From Sphaerosporella brunnea (Eukaryota > Ascomycota > Pezizomycetes > Pezizales > Pyronemataceae): a DNA stretch of 64,000 nt. The position numbers and the translations under genes are program-made. Shown here in pieces: positions 47,674-59,169 of this stretch (position 1 is the stretch's first letter; each line of letters begins with the position of its first letter). The notes beneath the pieces are model-generated. The model saw nothing but the letters and a program-made list of their open reading frames with translations, was not told where the DNA came from and searched no databases. Where the stretch lies: NCBI GenBank assembly GCA_008704415.1, contig VXIS01000079.1, forward strand, positions 1 to 64,000, in the 5' to 3' direction.

Positions 47674-49499
47674 ATGGACTACTCTGCCTTCAACTCCGGC
47701 TTCGGTGATCCCGAGGAGGAATCGCCCTTCGCATCGCAGCGCGGTAGCAACCCCCACCACCACTCCGCACTGGCCTCACCGGGCTTCCGCGACGACGACG
47801 ACCACGAGCCAAACTACCCCACTTACTCTCCAGTCCTGAACCCTCCGCAACATGCCGTGTTTGGCAACATTGCGGAAAGCGAGGATGGCTTTGGGAACCC
47901 GTCGCCGTTCATCGGTGTTGAGAGTCCACGGCTCGAGGGGCCACCTCTGCAGCAGCAACAGCAACACGACGAAAACGAACCACGAGCTTCGGAGAGCAAT
48001 GGGAACCGCCAGGAAGCTTCGGAAAGTATTGAACAGCAGCAGCAGCAGCAGCAATACAATCCGCACCAGCCACCGGCGAGATATAAGAATACCCAGCGTT
48101 CTGGTTCACAATACCACCTGCAAGCCAAGATCACGGGCCTTGAGCGGTCGGGCCGGAAGGACCCCATCCTTAAGTTTGATGTGCATGTCTGAGCTCCTGC
48201 CACCCCTCCCGCCAGCTCCCCTCCCACTGACACCCGAGGCAGACCAACCTCCCTAAATTTCGCACTACGCAATTCCGTGATGTGAGACGTACCCACCCTG
48301 AGTTCCAAAAGCTAGCACACCACCTTCTGTCCTCCAACCCCGAGTGCATTGTCCCCGCGGTACCACCTCCATCGACCTCGGCTGGGGTTGGCACGGAAGA
48401 GGACGAGACACGGGTGCGGGCCTACATGCAGCGATGGCTCAACACGATTTGCAGCAATGAAGTTCTAATCCGGGACGAGGAAATGGTCTTCTTTGTGGAA
48501 TCAGATTTCGGATACTCTCCGGTGGTACGACGAAAGCAGCCGGCAACTGGTGTGCGTCGTAAGGTGATTAAGCAATTCGCGCCTCCACCGGACGACACGC
48601 CGGAGCTCGAGAGTGCTCGGCCGGTGGTGAAAGCCTTTTACCTAGGTACCATGGAAACAGGACAGAAAGTCAACAACGTAGTAAAGACACGTCGTGGTCT
48701 CGGATTGGCCGAAAGCACTCTCGGCAACACACTTGCGGTGCTGGGACAGACCGAAGCGCACCCGGGAATGTCCAACGCCTTCCGCAAGCTCGGCCGCACG
48801 ATCCAGTCAGTCGGCGACTTCCACGCAGCGCAAGCCACCGCTGAAGCCACCACCCTCGCCGACCCGCTGAACTACCACTCATCAGATGCCTTCATCGTCA
48901 AAGAAACCCTCACCAACCGCCAAATCCTGATGCGCGAGCTCGAAAGCGCCCGCAAAGACACGCGCAGCCGTCTTCAAACCGCCGAGGTGCTGAAAAGCAA
49001 GACTTCGATCCGCCGCGACAAGGTCGACGAAGCTCTGCAAGCTCTTGACGAGTCAAAACACACAGAAGGTCACCTAGAAAGTAAGGTGCGCCGTGTAACC
49101 TCCAACCTGGTCCAGGAGCGTCGTCGCTGGTTTGCACGTACCACTAAGGATATGCGCTCCGCCATCCGCGACCACTGTCTAAGACAGATCGAAGCCGAGC
49201 GACGCACCCTGGCTACCCTTGAGGCTGTCAGACCGGATATCCGTGCCATCGATTCCAGCGGCGGTCTTAGCCGGCTCGGTCGTGATGCACCCCCGAGTAG
49301 TCGTCGCGCCAGCCTGGCGGCTAGCCAGGGCCCGCGCGGTGACGCTTGGAGCGGTGTTCCCCGCGCTGCTGGTGTGCAGCGGGGAGAGTTTGGAGCGCCG
49401 CAGCCGAAGCAGGAGAGGATTGTGGAGGAAGATGAGGGCGAGGGCGATCGGTTGGATGCGAAGAATGCTGCGAGTAGATTGGCCGGAAGTACGTTTTAG
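47674..49499 (+). CDS. VPS17: Retromer sorting nexin Vps17
   Basis: Two exons, 47674-48186 and 48243-49499, encode 589 aa; the 56-nt intron falls inside the PX domain. Residues 1-140 are disordered with two Gln runs (CAG repeats near 47952 and 48034). The PX domain starts near residue 146 with Y-H-L-Q-A-K-I-T-G-L-E-R and continues over the junction as F-D-V-H|T-N-L-P-K-F-R-T-T-Q-F-R-D-V-R-R-T-H, then I-V-P-A-V-P-P-P. The usual PX Arg/Tyr pattern for PI3P is atypical, as in Vps17 generally. A BAR-like helical region runs from about 320 to 545. With Vps5 it forms the membrane-bending half of the pentameric retromer that returns cargo from endosomes to the Golgi. The C-terminal 60 residues are basic-acidic and disordered. 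Confidence 0.93.
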
Positions 49500-51014
49500 T
49501 AGAATGGGTGGGTGGGGGCAATAGTCGAAGGCTTCCTTTACTACAGTGCGCTCGTTGTGTAATTTTTCCCGCATGGGTGTGATCTTGTTGGTTGGCATTC
49601 TTATGATGCCTGTATGGAGCGTCTTTTTCACTTGTCTGTTTTTGCTCTCTATTGTATTGTTCTGTTGATAAATATCATTGTGTGTTTTGTCGTATGTATT
49701 CAACCGTGCACTAGCCATCACTGAGTGCTAGTTACCACATTATCTCCACCTGTCGATGAAGTGTGTTGCCGAAACCCTCACCGACAACACAACGTCGACC
49801 TGACAAAAAAGATAGTGACGTGACGGAATGTACGCACCATCACATAGTTTGGCTGCAGCTGACTTTCACCCGCGCGATACCAAAGGCCGTCCCTCTTGTC
49901 GACCTTCATAGCTCGACACGCTCACCGGGAAGAGGATTCCGCACAGCGAGAAGCGTGCATCTCCAATTGTATACTGACGGTTATTCCTGTTCCATCAATG
50001 CCTCGACCTTGTCCAAACATCGATGAAATAAAAAAAATCAGTAGAAAAAATCAAAAATTACGACGCCGAAAGATCCTAAGACCCTTCGTAGATACACCGG
50101 CTCTCTATGTGCAATGAGAGTTGGCGTTTCCAGAGCCTGGTAATTTGGGAGCTACCAAGTCGCATCAAGGTAAGTATGAGAAAAGGAAAAGGAGGGAGAA
50201 AGGAGGGAGGGGTTTATATAGTCGTTTCAGGCTTGGCGTTACTCACTGGATGTCACTCGAACCTCCATCACAATGTGGAAGGAGTAAGTTTACTTTCTCC
50301 CATCCCCTCCTTTAGAGTGATCGTAACTACCGACATAGCGTTTCCTTGAAGAGCAGCCAAAATAGTGTTCCGTGGGCTCAGATGGGGACTGCTGGTTTAG
50401 GAGACATCAACTCGCGCGCTTCCGCGACCCCGCCGCTCACGACCGCTACCTTTTAGTGCTGCTTGTGCGGAAGCAGTTTGTCGTTCGGATCACACCGCAG
50501 ATAGATATAATGGTTGGATATCGTTCGGCGGATGGCATAGAAAATGTCGATTAAGAAATCGATGAAAGGTTGTATAATGTTTTGCCTTGTTTAATAGTAA
50601 GGATAGTAAGTAACAGGCGGCGGTGGTGCACTTCCATTCTAACATTGCAGCGGCCCGACGAACTGATTGGTTGTGGAGGCATCGGAGCGTAGCAGGGTTG
50701 GTAGCAGCTGAGAAGGACGCGGCCAAGGCAAAGGAGAGGAGGAGACCGGCGCATTTACGGCCTGGAAGAACCCCATAATTTAGGGACGAGATTCAACGAG
50801 TTGGCATACGCCAGGCCAAAATCACATAGACTTGCCGTCAAAGAAAAAAGAAATTGGGTGCACCATGGGTATTATTTTTTTTGCAGCCCCGCTTTCATAC
50901 CGGTAGCTCAGGATGATATCTACATAGTGAAATACAAAGACCCAAGAACATGGATACAGCTGAAGCCCCTGACCAAAGGATACCAGCCATGTCCGATCCT
51001 CTCCTTCCCTCAGC
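49500..51014. other. Convergent region between VPS17 and the GH16 gene
   Basis: 1.5 kb with no supported gene. It is moderately AT-rich, with short A runs near 50028-50055. Several frames of 60-90 codons occur but none has a recognisable motif, splice-consistent extension or leader, so all are taken as chance. Confidence 0.6.
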
Positions 51015-52292
51015 TCACGAGCTGAACACCCTCAAGCTGTTGATTTGCCAGTTGGACTCCGTCATAGCCTGGGGGTTGTTCGCCACAAAGTCATTGCAAG
51101 ACGACGCCCTCGATTGACTACCGCCGGCATCAGCCTCCTAGCTCTCACTTAGACACAGGACAAAACTCACCATCCGGAAGACCCCCACACACCTCCAGCC
51201 CAATCACCACAAAAAGTAATATCGAACACGACCTTGTGGTTGGTGAAGTGATCGTCGATGTTGCAGTTCCCCTGGAACGCAGCGCTGGGGGTTCCCCAGC
51301 CCGAAGGGTTCGGGTTGCTGCCCAAGACATCGGCGGGGATCTGGCTTCTCGGAAACCACCAGACATTGATATAGTCGGAAGTCCACTCCATGGCGTAGAC
51401 ACCGCCACCATTGGCATTGAACCCATCACCATAAGAAGCGTTGGAATTGTCACGGAACCCGCAGCCAGCGTTGTTGCTTTGTCCAGGCGCGTAGACGTAG
51501 CAGTTGGTGGTCCCCAGTGTGCCGCTGGCGCCGGTGCCGGTGATGGTGCAGCCGTCGCTGGTGTGAAGGGCAACGTTGTTGCTGGTTTGCAGGTTGACGC
51601 CTTCGATGATGTCGATTTCACCCTGGTTGGGCCAGTTGTCACCGACTGTCCAACTGCCTTTTATCAGTGTTTGCAGGAGCGGGCGTTGTTGGCATTGGAA
51701 GCTTACAATGCTGGCCAGCTGCCACAAACATCACCGGGGATATGGGCGGCGTCCAGAATGAACAGTCCTCGAGTGAAGCGCTGCTTACTCTCCAACCGGA
51801 TGCTCTGGCGCCCGTTTGGGGCCACGTTCTTGTTGTCGACGCCGAAGTAGACGCTGCTTCCGCTGGTGGAGATCATGCCCTGGCTCTGGGCGGTGGCCTG
51901 GTCGATGTACTTGACGAAGCCGTTGGTAGGATCGGAGCCCTGGAAATTTGTGTCAGCTATGTATGAAAGCCATCGCTTCGAGACGACGAGAAACTTACGG
52001 TGAAGAAGTCAAAGCCATCAAAGAAGCTCGCGCCAGAATAGGAAGCCACGAGGTTGCTGTATACTGTCTGGATGCTTATGGACTGCTCTCCTAGAAGCGT
52101 GTGCGTGTGGTTGCCCGGAAGAGTGCCGTTGTTTCCCCAGGTGCTTCCGGCAGGGACATGCACATGTCGAGCATGCCTTGCGTTTCTTCTCGCCATGCGG
52201 ATTCCCCCAGCACCGATGGGGACGACGGTGGCTTCAGCGGCCAGGAAAAAGGTGGCCAAGGCCACAAAGAGTGATGACCAAGACGACCTCAT
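51015..52292 (-). CDS. Secreted GH16 endo-beta-1,3(4)-glucanase-like hydrolase
   Basis: Minus-strand exons 52292-51999, 51939-51707, 51653-51171 and 51117-51015 give 370 aa; all phases agree. The ATG at 52292 starts a signal peptide (M-R-S-S-W-S-S-L-F-V-A-L-A-T-F-F-L-A-A). Next is a basic stretch (R-M-A-R-R-N-A-R-H-A-R-H) that could be a Kex2-type cleavage region, and N-x-T sites. The laminarinase fold follows: W-P-A-F-W-T-V-G, the catalytic G-E-I-D-I-I-E-G near residue 190 with both Glu residues kept, A-L-H-T-S-D-G-C, and W-W-F-P-R. The end, S-S-C-N-D-F-V-A-N-N-P and W-Q-I-N-S-L-R-V-F, appears only after removing the last intron. Family members cleave cell-wall or plant beta-glucans outside the cell. 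No GPI-type tail or carbohydrate-binding module is seen. Confidence 0.92.
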
Positions 52293-53514
52293 GTTTCTGC
52301 TAGTACAAAGGAATCTAGAGAAATTGGCAATATTTTGAACGGCGAAGAGCGTCGTAGGGACCGGATAGCTAGCTGGCTGTGCTGCTGCTAGGGAAAACTT
52401 CAAGGAGCGCCCGCCTAGGCGACATTTATAACTCTGGCCGCGTAGGCGGTTTAGCCGGTGGATAGTTGTTCCTGAGGTTTTCATCCATGGTGGTGAGATT
52501 GTTTTTCCCTCCAGGAGTTGAGCTGATATCGGTCACGATAGATTACCACCCAGCTCAACTCCAGTGTCCCATGCATGGCCGGTCCTTTGTGATGCTGGTA
52601 GACTGACGAAGTGAATATAGCTGGCCTGCAGAACACAAAAAGTCCGTCCAGAAGCTCACATGGGAACAAGGTGGTATTCGGGTATATTGGGGGATATGTA
52701 GGTGATGGCTGTTTTTGTCGAGTCCTGGCTGGAGATACGATTGGGCTTTTTCCCAAGCCCACAAAAGAAGAAGCCAGGATTGAAAAACAGAAAACGAGGA
52801 GAACCGCCACGGTTCTCTGCCATTCGTCGATGGCAGAGCCCGTTCAGACACTTGACCCTGGTCGACGTAAACAACTCCTGGTTGATACACTTCTATTCCT
52901 GCCAGACTCACTGCAGGCATGTTACCGATTCTCGCTCACTCCAGCTGCTGCTGCTGCTGCAGGTTACCTACCACCTGCATTCCTGGTCGAAATCCCGGTC
53001 CTAGCCAGGAAACAGCCTGTACGGATATCTACGGCGGAACATACATAACTAACGTACCCCGCAGGTTGCTCATGTGTAAAACCCAGGAAAAGTGCACCTC
53101 ACATGTATGAGATGAGCTTCCAGCGTTCTTCTATCTTTTCCGTATCGGAAGAGATGGTGGATGAGGGGATATTTTGCCTGCACCCCGCCTCCCCGCCTCC
53201 TCGCCCCCCACGGCCCCTGAGACGCAAAATAAACAGGGCGGTTGCTTCCCACCAACTTTGCCCCATTAACCCATGCACCTGTGGGTTGGCCCATCATCTG
53301 GAACCATCCCTGCCGTGAGCATGGATATGGCGTTCAATTGCTACGGTTTTTTTGTCCGGCTGAATGGTTCTGCTTTCGGACAGGTACCCCTCACTCACAT
53401 CGTAGAGTGTGATACATATCATAGATAGTGGAGAGAATGGATTCTGGCATGGTTTTATTCGTGCATAGTGCAGCCTGAAGTGAAGACTATCACCACCACA
53501 TGGCTATGTGTAGG
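52293..53514. other. Upstream region of GH16 and gene-poor DNA
   Basis: The part nearest 52293 is the GH16 promoter. The rest has no gene; frames at 52611-53048 and 52555-52920 overlap each other on opposite strands without family motifs. A short CTG run lies near 52942-52962. Confidence 0.55.
52424..52430 (-). promoter_or_regulatory. TATA-like box upstream of the GH16 gene
   Basis: TATAAAT reads on the minus strand about 132-138 bases upstream of the ATG at 52292, a plausible distance for a leader of about 100 nt. A CGCCTAGGCG palindrome lies just downstream at about 52412-52421. Secreted-enzyme genes in fungi often have strong, TATA-containing promoters, which fits but does not prove this. 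Confidence 0.4.
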
Positions 53515-53968
53515 CAGTGTTCTCAGTAGCCAGCCCAAACAGCCGGACGGGCTTGGCCGGCTGCTTTAAGCAGCCAGCCCGGCGGGCTTTTGCATCAGCC
53601 CAAACGGCCCAGCCTGCTGTCGGGCCAGCCCGGCTGCCAGAGGTTTGAGTGATCTCCGGTGAATACCGGCCACTGCGAGTGGCGGGGTTCACTTGGCGCT
53701 GATAAACTTATCAGGATCTGTGATGTTATACTAAACTCCTATCTAGTGATCTCCTCCTAGTCATCATTTTACACGGCGAACATCTTTATGTACTTTTCAT
53801 TTCATAGCAGTAGTTTGCATCACGGTAGTCGTATTTGCCGTCATTGTGGGCTGCAGCCCAAACAGCCGGGCGGGCTTTTTGATCAGCCCAAACGGCCAGC
53901 CGGGCTTTTTGATCAGCCCATATCCGCCCAACGCAGCCGGCCGGGCGGGCTGGCTGTTGAGAACACTG
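53515..53968. mobile_element. Intact-looking hAT-type MITE with 8-bp target duplication
   Basis: 454 bp. The left end reads CAGTGTTCTCAGTAGCCAGC and the right end, reverse-complemented, CAGTGTTCTCAACAGCCAGC; the 22-bp terminal inverted repeats (to CCC) differ at two positions. The element is flanked by a perfect direct repeat TGTGTAGG at 53507-53514 and 53969-53976, the 8-bp duplication expected for hAT transposases. GC-rich subterminal words of the form GGGCTTTTTGATCAGCCC repeat near both ends, as in transposase-binding regions. There is no transposase frame, so it is non-autonomous. A decayed relative lies at 13622-14020. The near-perfect ends suggest recent movement. Confidence 0.9.
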
Positions 53969-56310
53969 TGTGTAGGTGGGTCGGCGGTTATGTGTGCGAT
54001 TCATCCAGGTTGACTTTGCTAGCTTCATCTATACTGACTCGTCCCCAGGGAACACAATTGTTTTATGTCAGCTGTCAGGGTGTATTGGTAGCCAATCATG
54101 GATGGCCTTTTGCACGAACGTCAACTAACGACACGAAATGTCTCTCCCTACCAGATGATTCAGATCATCCTAGGAGACGTAGTTCTATGTAGTTTTACAA
54201 GTCGCCTACATATAGTACATGCGCACGCGGAAAAGCCCATCAGCGTCCGGAATCCTCTGGCTGGGGATTGCGGGGTGGATATTCGCCCGGGGGAATGGAG
54301 GATGAGAAAGGGGCGAAGTGCAAGAACCGAAAGATCAAAGTGTGTATGTAAACGTAATAAAGTTCCACAAGAAACGTGGTATGGATCTGACTTTTCACGT
54401 GTCGTGCAGATCGGGGTGGTGCGTGCGTCCGCATATGCAGGTACGGAACGGCAAGTTTTGGCATCCATCCACACATCGCAATCGCATTCGCTTTAGCCCC
54501 TTGAGGCATGTGAGTTTGTATGTGGACCGTTGAACATGCAGGTTCCAATATATTGAACGTTAACTATGGTCTGGGCGAAAAGCCGTTTCTGACCAGCAAT
54601 ATGTGGATAAAGTATTCCATCGATCAGACGGCAGATATCAACAAGCAGCATCACCGGAAGATCAGACGAGTCCAAAGACCGACGTTCTCCCCGAGCCGAC
54701 CCCGTAAAAACCAATGTGCTTTTATTTTTATGTCTTAATGCCGTGCGTTGGGATTCGTATCCATCTTCTCACTGGTAAAATTCAACCCCACATTCATTTT
54801 TACCCCGCTAGAAGCTGTTTCGAAACATGCAGAAGCGGCTTCTCGCATCACGAGGAACAAAAAAAGTCTTATTCTTAATATCTTTGTCCCTGGGATACGT
54901 TGGCAGCGGCACTAACGGCACCGCATGGCTAAAACCTTTCTCCTTCGCATTCGGCTGGATGTTTTGCTTCCATCCTCGCTTTGCAGTATTGCCTCCGAGC
55001 CTTCGTACACTCCAGATATATGGGTATGCGCGGGGCGTTCACTTGTTCCCCTCTGGCTTGCAGAAGAGTGGCATGACCTTGTGATCGGGGCCTTCATTCA
55101 CGTTTCGAGGATGCAAATCTGCCGATGAGAGAAATATCTGCTACCACCGAGCGGGCATGAATCAGTATGTCTTCAAATTCAATCCTCAGAATGACAAATA
55201 TCGTTATTCGTACATCCATAGCAGGTTTAACCCTATGGCGCCGTCACATTGTCTGTTCAGCCACGTCGTTGACAGTGCGAATTGCCCGGAACTTTCTCAA
55301 CCAAAAGGGCAAGCTAGGTAGATATGCGGGGAGAGCTATAGATTCCGTGCTGTACTCCTCTCGCCGGTCATCCCTCCGGATTTCCACTTCCCCATGCCTT
55401 CCCCGACCGGACTGATAATTGAATCGGCGCTACTCAAGCTTGCAAGTCAATAACAGCGGCAATTATGTACCGCATGTACTCGCCAAAGAATGGTAAATCA
55501 GACCAGTTTTCTGTACAGCAGGCCGATATACGGAACAGCTAACAGGAGACCTAGGAGACCTATGGAATGAGAGGTGTGCATATTGCTTTGAATGCACAGC
55601 GGATCACAATACCCGGAGGCAAGAACGAAGGGTAGGGGTGAAATGGGGGATGAGAGGGTGTAGATGAAAAACCCGATTTTGCAACCTTCAGCTTCCATGG
55701 AGGCATCAAAGTGTAGCCAAACAAGCCTTTGCTCCTCTCTCATCATGTTTGATAGCAAAGACAGTGATAGCAAGTGTAGTTAGATTGTCTGGCCATTAAA
55801 TCTCACTCGTTATCGTTTTAAACATCAAGCTAAAAGCTACACTACAAAACGATAAGAAAGATACGGGAAAGTGGAATATGTCAGCGATTCGCTCTGAATT
55901 CCGCCTGCAACAGGGCCCAGGAGTTTTGTTTGGTTCGAAAATTGAATACCATGCCAGATATGGGTTTCCGGGCCGAATGGGTCAAAACTCGGAGTGGTTA
56001 GAATTGGCTGAAACTCGCAGATATAGGCCTCTTAACTACTTACCTCAACTCTCTCTATTCAAATCTGCAGTTGCTGGCCCTCGTTCATAGCTTGCGCGTG
56101 CATCAGTCCATAGTGTTGGGCACGATTCCCCGCCGCACGAACGACAAGTCGTTCAACAACCACCTCAAAGGAAAACATGGGCCCATTATAGGTCTTGGAT
56201 TCTATAGGTTCCTGGCTGGCAAGTGGTAACCTTGTGGCTCGATATTATGACGCGGTGGTGATCGTTTTGCAAATGCCTTGCAATTATCAAATCTGCAAAA
56301 AGTACGCTGT
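53969..56310. other. Gene-poor island
   Basis: Begins with the right-hand target duplication of the MITE. No gene is supported over 2.3 kb; short frames at 54827-55128 and 55498-55773 have no domain. Part of it near 56100-56310 is the trailer of the orphan gene that follows on the minus strand. Confidence 0.55.
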
Positions 56311-56984
56311 TCAGCATTCATCTCTGACGGCACAAGACATGACCTCCAAATGCGATTTACTTTGGTCAAACACTGCCCCCCAAGGCTCTAGTTGGGTCTG
56401 TAAGTTGCCCTCCCACTTTCCAATGCTCGCTCCCCCTCCCTCAATGGACGCCCGGCACATCTCATTGCAGAGAATACCCGGGTTCCCACCTCCCCCAGCA
56501 TAACTCGCCTCAACCTTTCTCTTCCGCTTTTGCAAAGCTTTGATGAATTTCCGCACGGTGGTCATCTTGGTTGGAGAGGCGAGTCGTTGTGTGCCCTCTT
56601 TGGGGTTATAGTCAGGATCATAGATTGCTATCACCCCTTTCTGGATGTACACAATCAATATGTGCCTGTTCTTCGATACATTTCCGTTGTTGGAATCGGT
56701 TTCGGTTTTGAACGACGGGGGGCGGACAGCAGGGGCCGTGTTAACAATGAAAACGTATAAGGTATCTGCGGCTGACCCGTAGGCTATTGCAGCATCTGAG
56801 GTCGATTTGCAGCCGTGATAGTTGTTGTACTCATCGGCCCCTTTCGTCAACCCATGATTCCACACCGGGCGGCTCTACTTGGGTCGCAGAATTGGAAGAG
56901 GATCGAGTGCTGCACATGTAAAATGTTGTTTGCTGCCGTTGCAACTCTTGTGGTGATGAGTGTAGATGACGCCTGGCCCTCCAT
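56311..56984 (-). CDS. Orphan protein with possible cysteine-peptidase-like H-D-C pattern
   Basis: Proposed minus-strand exons 56984-56879 and 56795-56311 give 196 aa. The long frame alone has no ATG near its start; joining it through GTAGAG...CTCAG (83 nt) to an upstream ATG restores a continuous protein with good phase. Two hydrophobic strands, L-Y-V-F-I-V-N-T near 48 and R-H-I-L-I-V-Y-I near 79, lead to I-A-I-Y-D-P-D-Y near 91, then a basic helix (K-A-L-Q-K-R-K-R-K) and G-G-G-G-N-P-G-I-L-C-N-E-M-C near 136-149. The order His80, Asp95, Asn140, Cys145 resembles clan CE (Ulp1/adenain-type) peptidases, but this is a guess from spacing only. No neighbour suggests a role. It could also be a remnant of mobile DNA. 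Confidence 0.4.
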
Positions 56985-57260
56985 TGGGCAGTCGAACTAT
57001 GACTGTCCTCAGTAGGTACCAGCCTCGCGCATTATCATTCACACAGTGAAGAGAACTTTGTGGTTACTTTTGTGATTCAGTCTAGCAACCGCACCATTAC
57101 AAAATATGTCCCTTCATCATCGTGGTTTTCAAACAAACAGTTGAAAAAAAATGAGCACAATTGAACCGCTATTATACAGTGCTAAGAACAATCCTCAGAA
57201 CGCAAAATAGCACCGAACACCCAGAAAATGAAGCAAAATCGGAAAGGGCCCGTAGACGCA

Positions 57261-58535
57261 CTAAACTCTGCTAAACTTCCCATCCGCCTTTCTGCGGAAT
57301 ACCTTTCCCTCCCTAATGAAGGCTGAACTAACGCCCTCTCCACCAACCATCCAACCCGGCAACTTTTCAACGTTCACGCCCACCCCATTTTCTGCCATTT
57401 GCCTGATACCCGCAAACACATGGCTCCCCTCCAATCGAATCTCCACTTTAGGCGTCCACTCCTCATCCTTAAACTTCTCCTGCAGCACAAAATGTGCGCT
57501 TTCAAGCGCAGCTCCATCATCTAACGCCATCTTTCCAAACCTGGCTGCCACCACTTTCCGGCGTTTTTTGACCACGGCCTCCTCCCCCTCCCCGTCGGAC
57601 TCGGCCGCAACCTCCTTCGGTAGCGCTAATGGCGAGTTTTCAAAACCGTCCACATAGATACTCCAGCCGGCCGCCATGCCTCCGCTAGCTGCTGCCGCGC
57701 CTCTGTGCGTCATCATGCTCTCCAATGTTTTTGCCATGAACCGGCCGGGCTTCAACTCAAACCTGCAGCCGGCGCGCGAAAGTGCGTTTTCAATGCCGGA
57801 GGCAACACAGGCGTAGAGACCGTCTGTCTTTGTGAGGCCGAGCGTGGTAAAGATATGGTCTGCGCCCTCTGGGAAGGCCAGCCAGAACATCTTTCTTTTT
57901 TGAGGGTAGGTTGGAAGTGTGAAGGGATCGTGCAGAGAGACGCGGATCATTGTGAGTGGTAGTGTCGGATGCGTTGAGGAGAAGAAGTGGGCGGTTTGTA
58001 ATGGTTTTAAAGAGCTTTGGAGGGAGGTCAGGAAGGAGGGCGTGTGGAACCTCGGTCGCAATGGCGTCTTTGTGTCCCGCAGCGGGGAGAGGGCGAATGA
58101 TTGCCATTTGCAGGATGCGGGGTGGTCTATGAGAACTGTACGATCTTCTATTAGCTAAATTGAGCTAAAAAGCGGAGGAGAAGAAAAAATAAGAAGCGCA
58201 CACTGCCACTCCAGTTCCGCAATCCCAAGCAGTGTTGCACCATCGCGCCATTCATTCTCCAACATTCTTTCCGCGACATCCTTAGCCCGTATAGTAGTAG
58301 AGCGATCAAGGTCGTCGTAGGCCTCTACCATTTCCTCGAGCGAGAGCTCCCCTTCTTCACCTGGAACCTCAAAATTCGGCGCAAAGAGGTTCACGCGTGA
58401 AGGTTCTAGCCAACTCTTAGCCAGGGAGATGAGGGATGATTTGCTGAGGCGGGTAAAGAGACGGCGCGTCTCGCGGTCATGAGGAACGATGGTCGCGTGC
58501 CGTAGCGCGCTGGGGGGTACTTTGCGAGTCGGCAT
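57261..58535 (-). CDS. CHL4: Kinetochore protein Chl4 / Mis15 / CENP-N
   Basis: Minus-strand exons 58535-58202 and 58135-57261 encode 402 aa; the intron (58201-58136) is placed so that A-E-L-E-W-Q|F-L-I-D-H-P-A-S is continuous. The N-terminal part has the CENP-N pyrin-like helices, with L-A-K-S-W-L near residue 38, then the diagnostic D-R-S-T-T-I-R-A-K-D-V-A-E-R-M-L-E-N-E-W-R-D-G near 78-100 and K-W-Q-S-F-A-L after the junction. The C-terminal half ends in a beta-rich part with V-E-I-R-L-E-G-S-H-V-F-A-G-I-R, as in the family. The protein joins CENP-L/Iml3 in the inner kinetochore and recognises CENP-A nucleosomes. Divergent from NSE4. An acidic E-S-D-G-E-G-E-E stretch followed by K-K-R-R-K near 300 may act as a nuclear signal. 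Confidence 0.9.
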
Positions 58536-59169
58536 GGTGGAATGGGTTGGTTGTTTAGAGTGGGGGACGCGGTGTTTCGCGTCGTTGAGGCTCTTTCGGC
58601 AACAGCCGACGGCGCTTGCATTGTCGAAAGCGCCGGAGTGGCATGGATGTTCAAAAACAGGGCTGCCGGCTCTATCATGTATTGGAAACTGAAGGAACGC
58701 TTGCTGGCGCCGCGCAATTTGAAAAGAGGACGTGAGGCGCCGGCGTTCAATGTTCTAGGTGGATGGGAAGCCTCCAGAAGGCGTATTTCCTTGGGAATGG
58801 GTGCTGTTGCCACCCGCCATCCCCTCTAAAAGTCCGACCAGGCGGCGTCTATCGCGCCAGATAAGCGCCCGAGATGCGCGTTTATGCTTCTTTCGGAAAA
58901 TGCACAAAATTACCCCTCGTCATCGCCAATCGATCAGGGAACGCTAAAACGCATGATCAGACCACAGCGGGCTCGGTTAAAATAAACTTCATCCCAAACC
59001 CCGGGTTGCGCGCACTTTCCAGTCTACAGTTTGTTGGCAGGCCCAAGCGCAAACTACTTCACAACACATCACTACCACGACCACTACCACAACCATCATC
59101 GCCTCCCGTCCCCTTTGTTCTCTCACCCAATCCCATCCTAAAAGTTTGCAACTATTAGTACAACTGGCG
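58536..59169. other. Shared upstream region of CHL4 and NSE4
   Basis: 634 bp between divergent starts. A plus-strand frame at 58489-58829 overlaps the CHL4 start and is not coding-like. The last 150 bases are CA/CT-rich, as in other leaders here. No specific motif is singled out. Confidence 0.55.
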
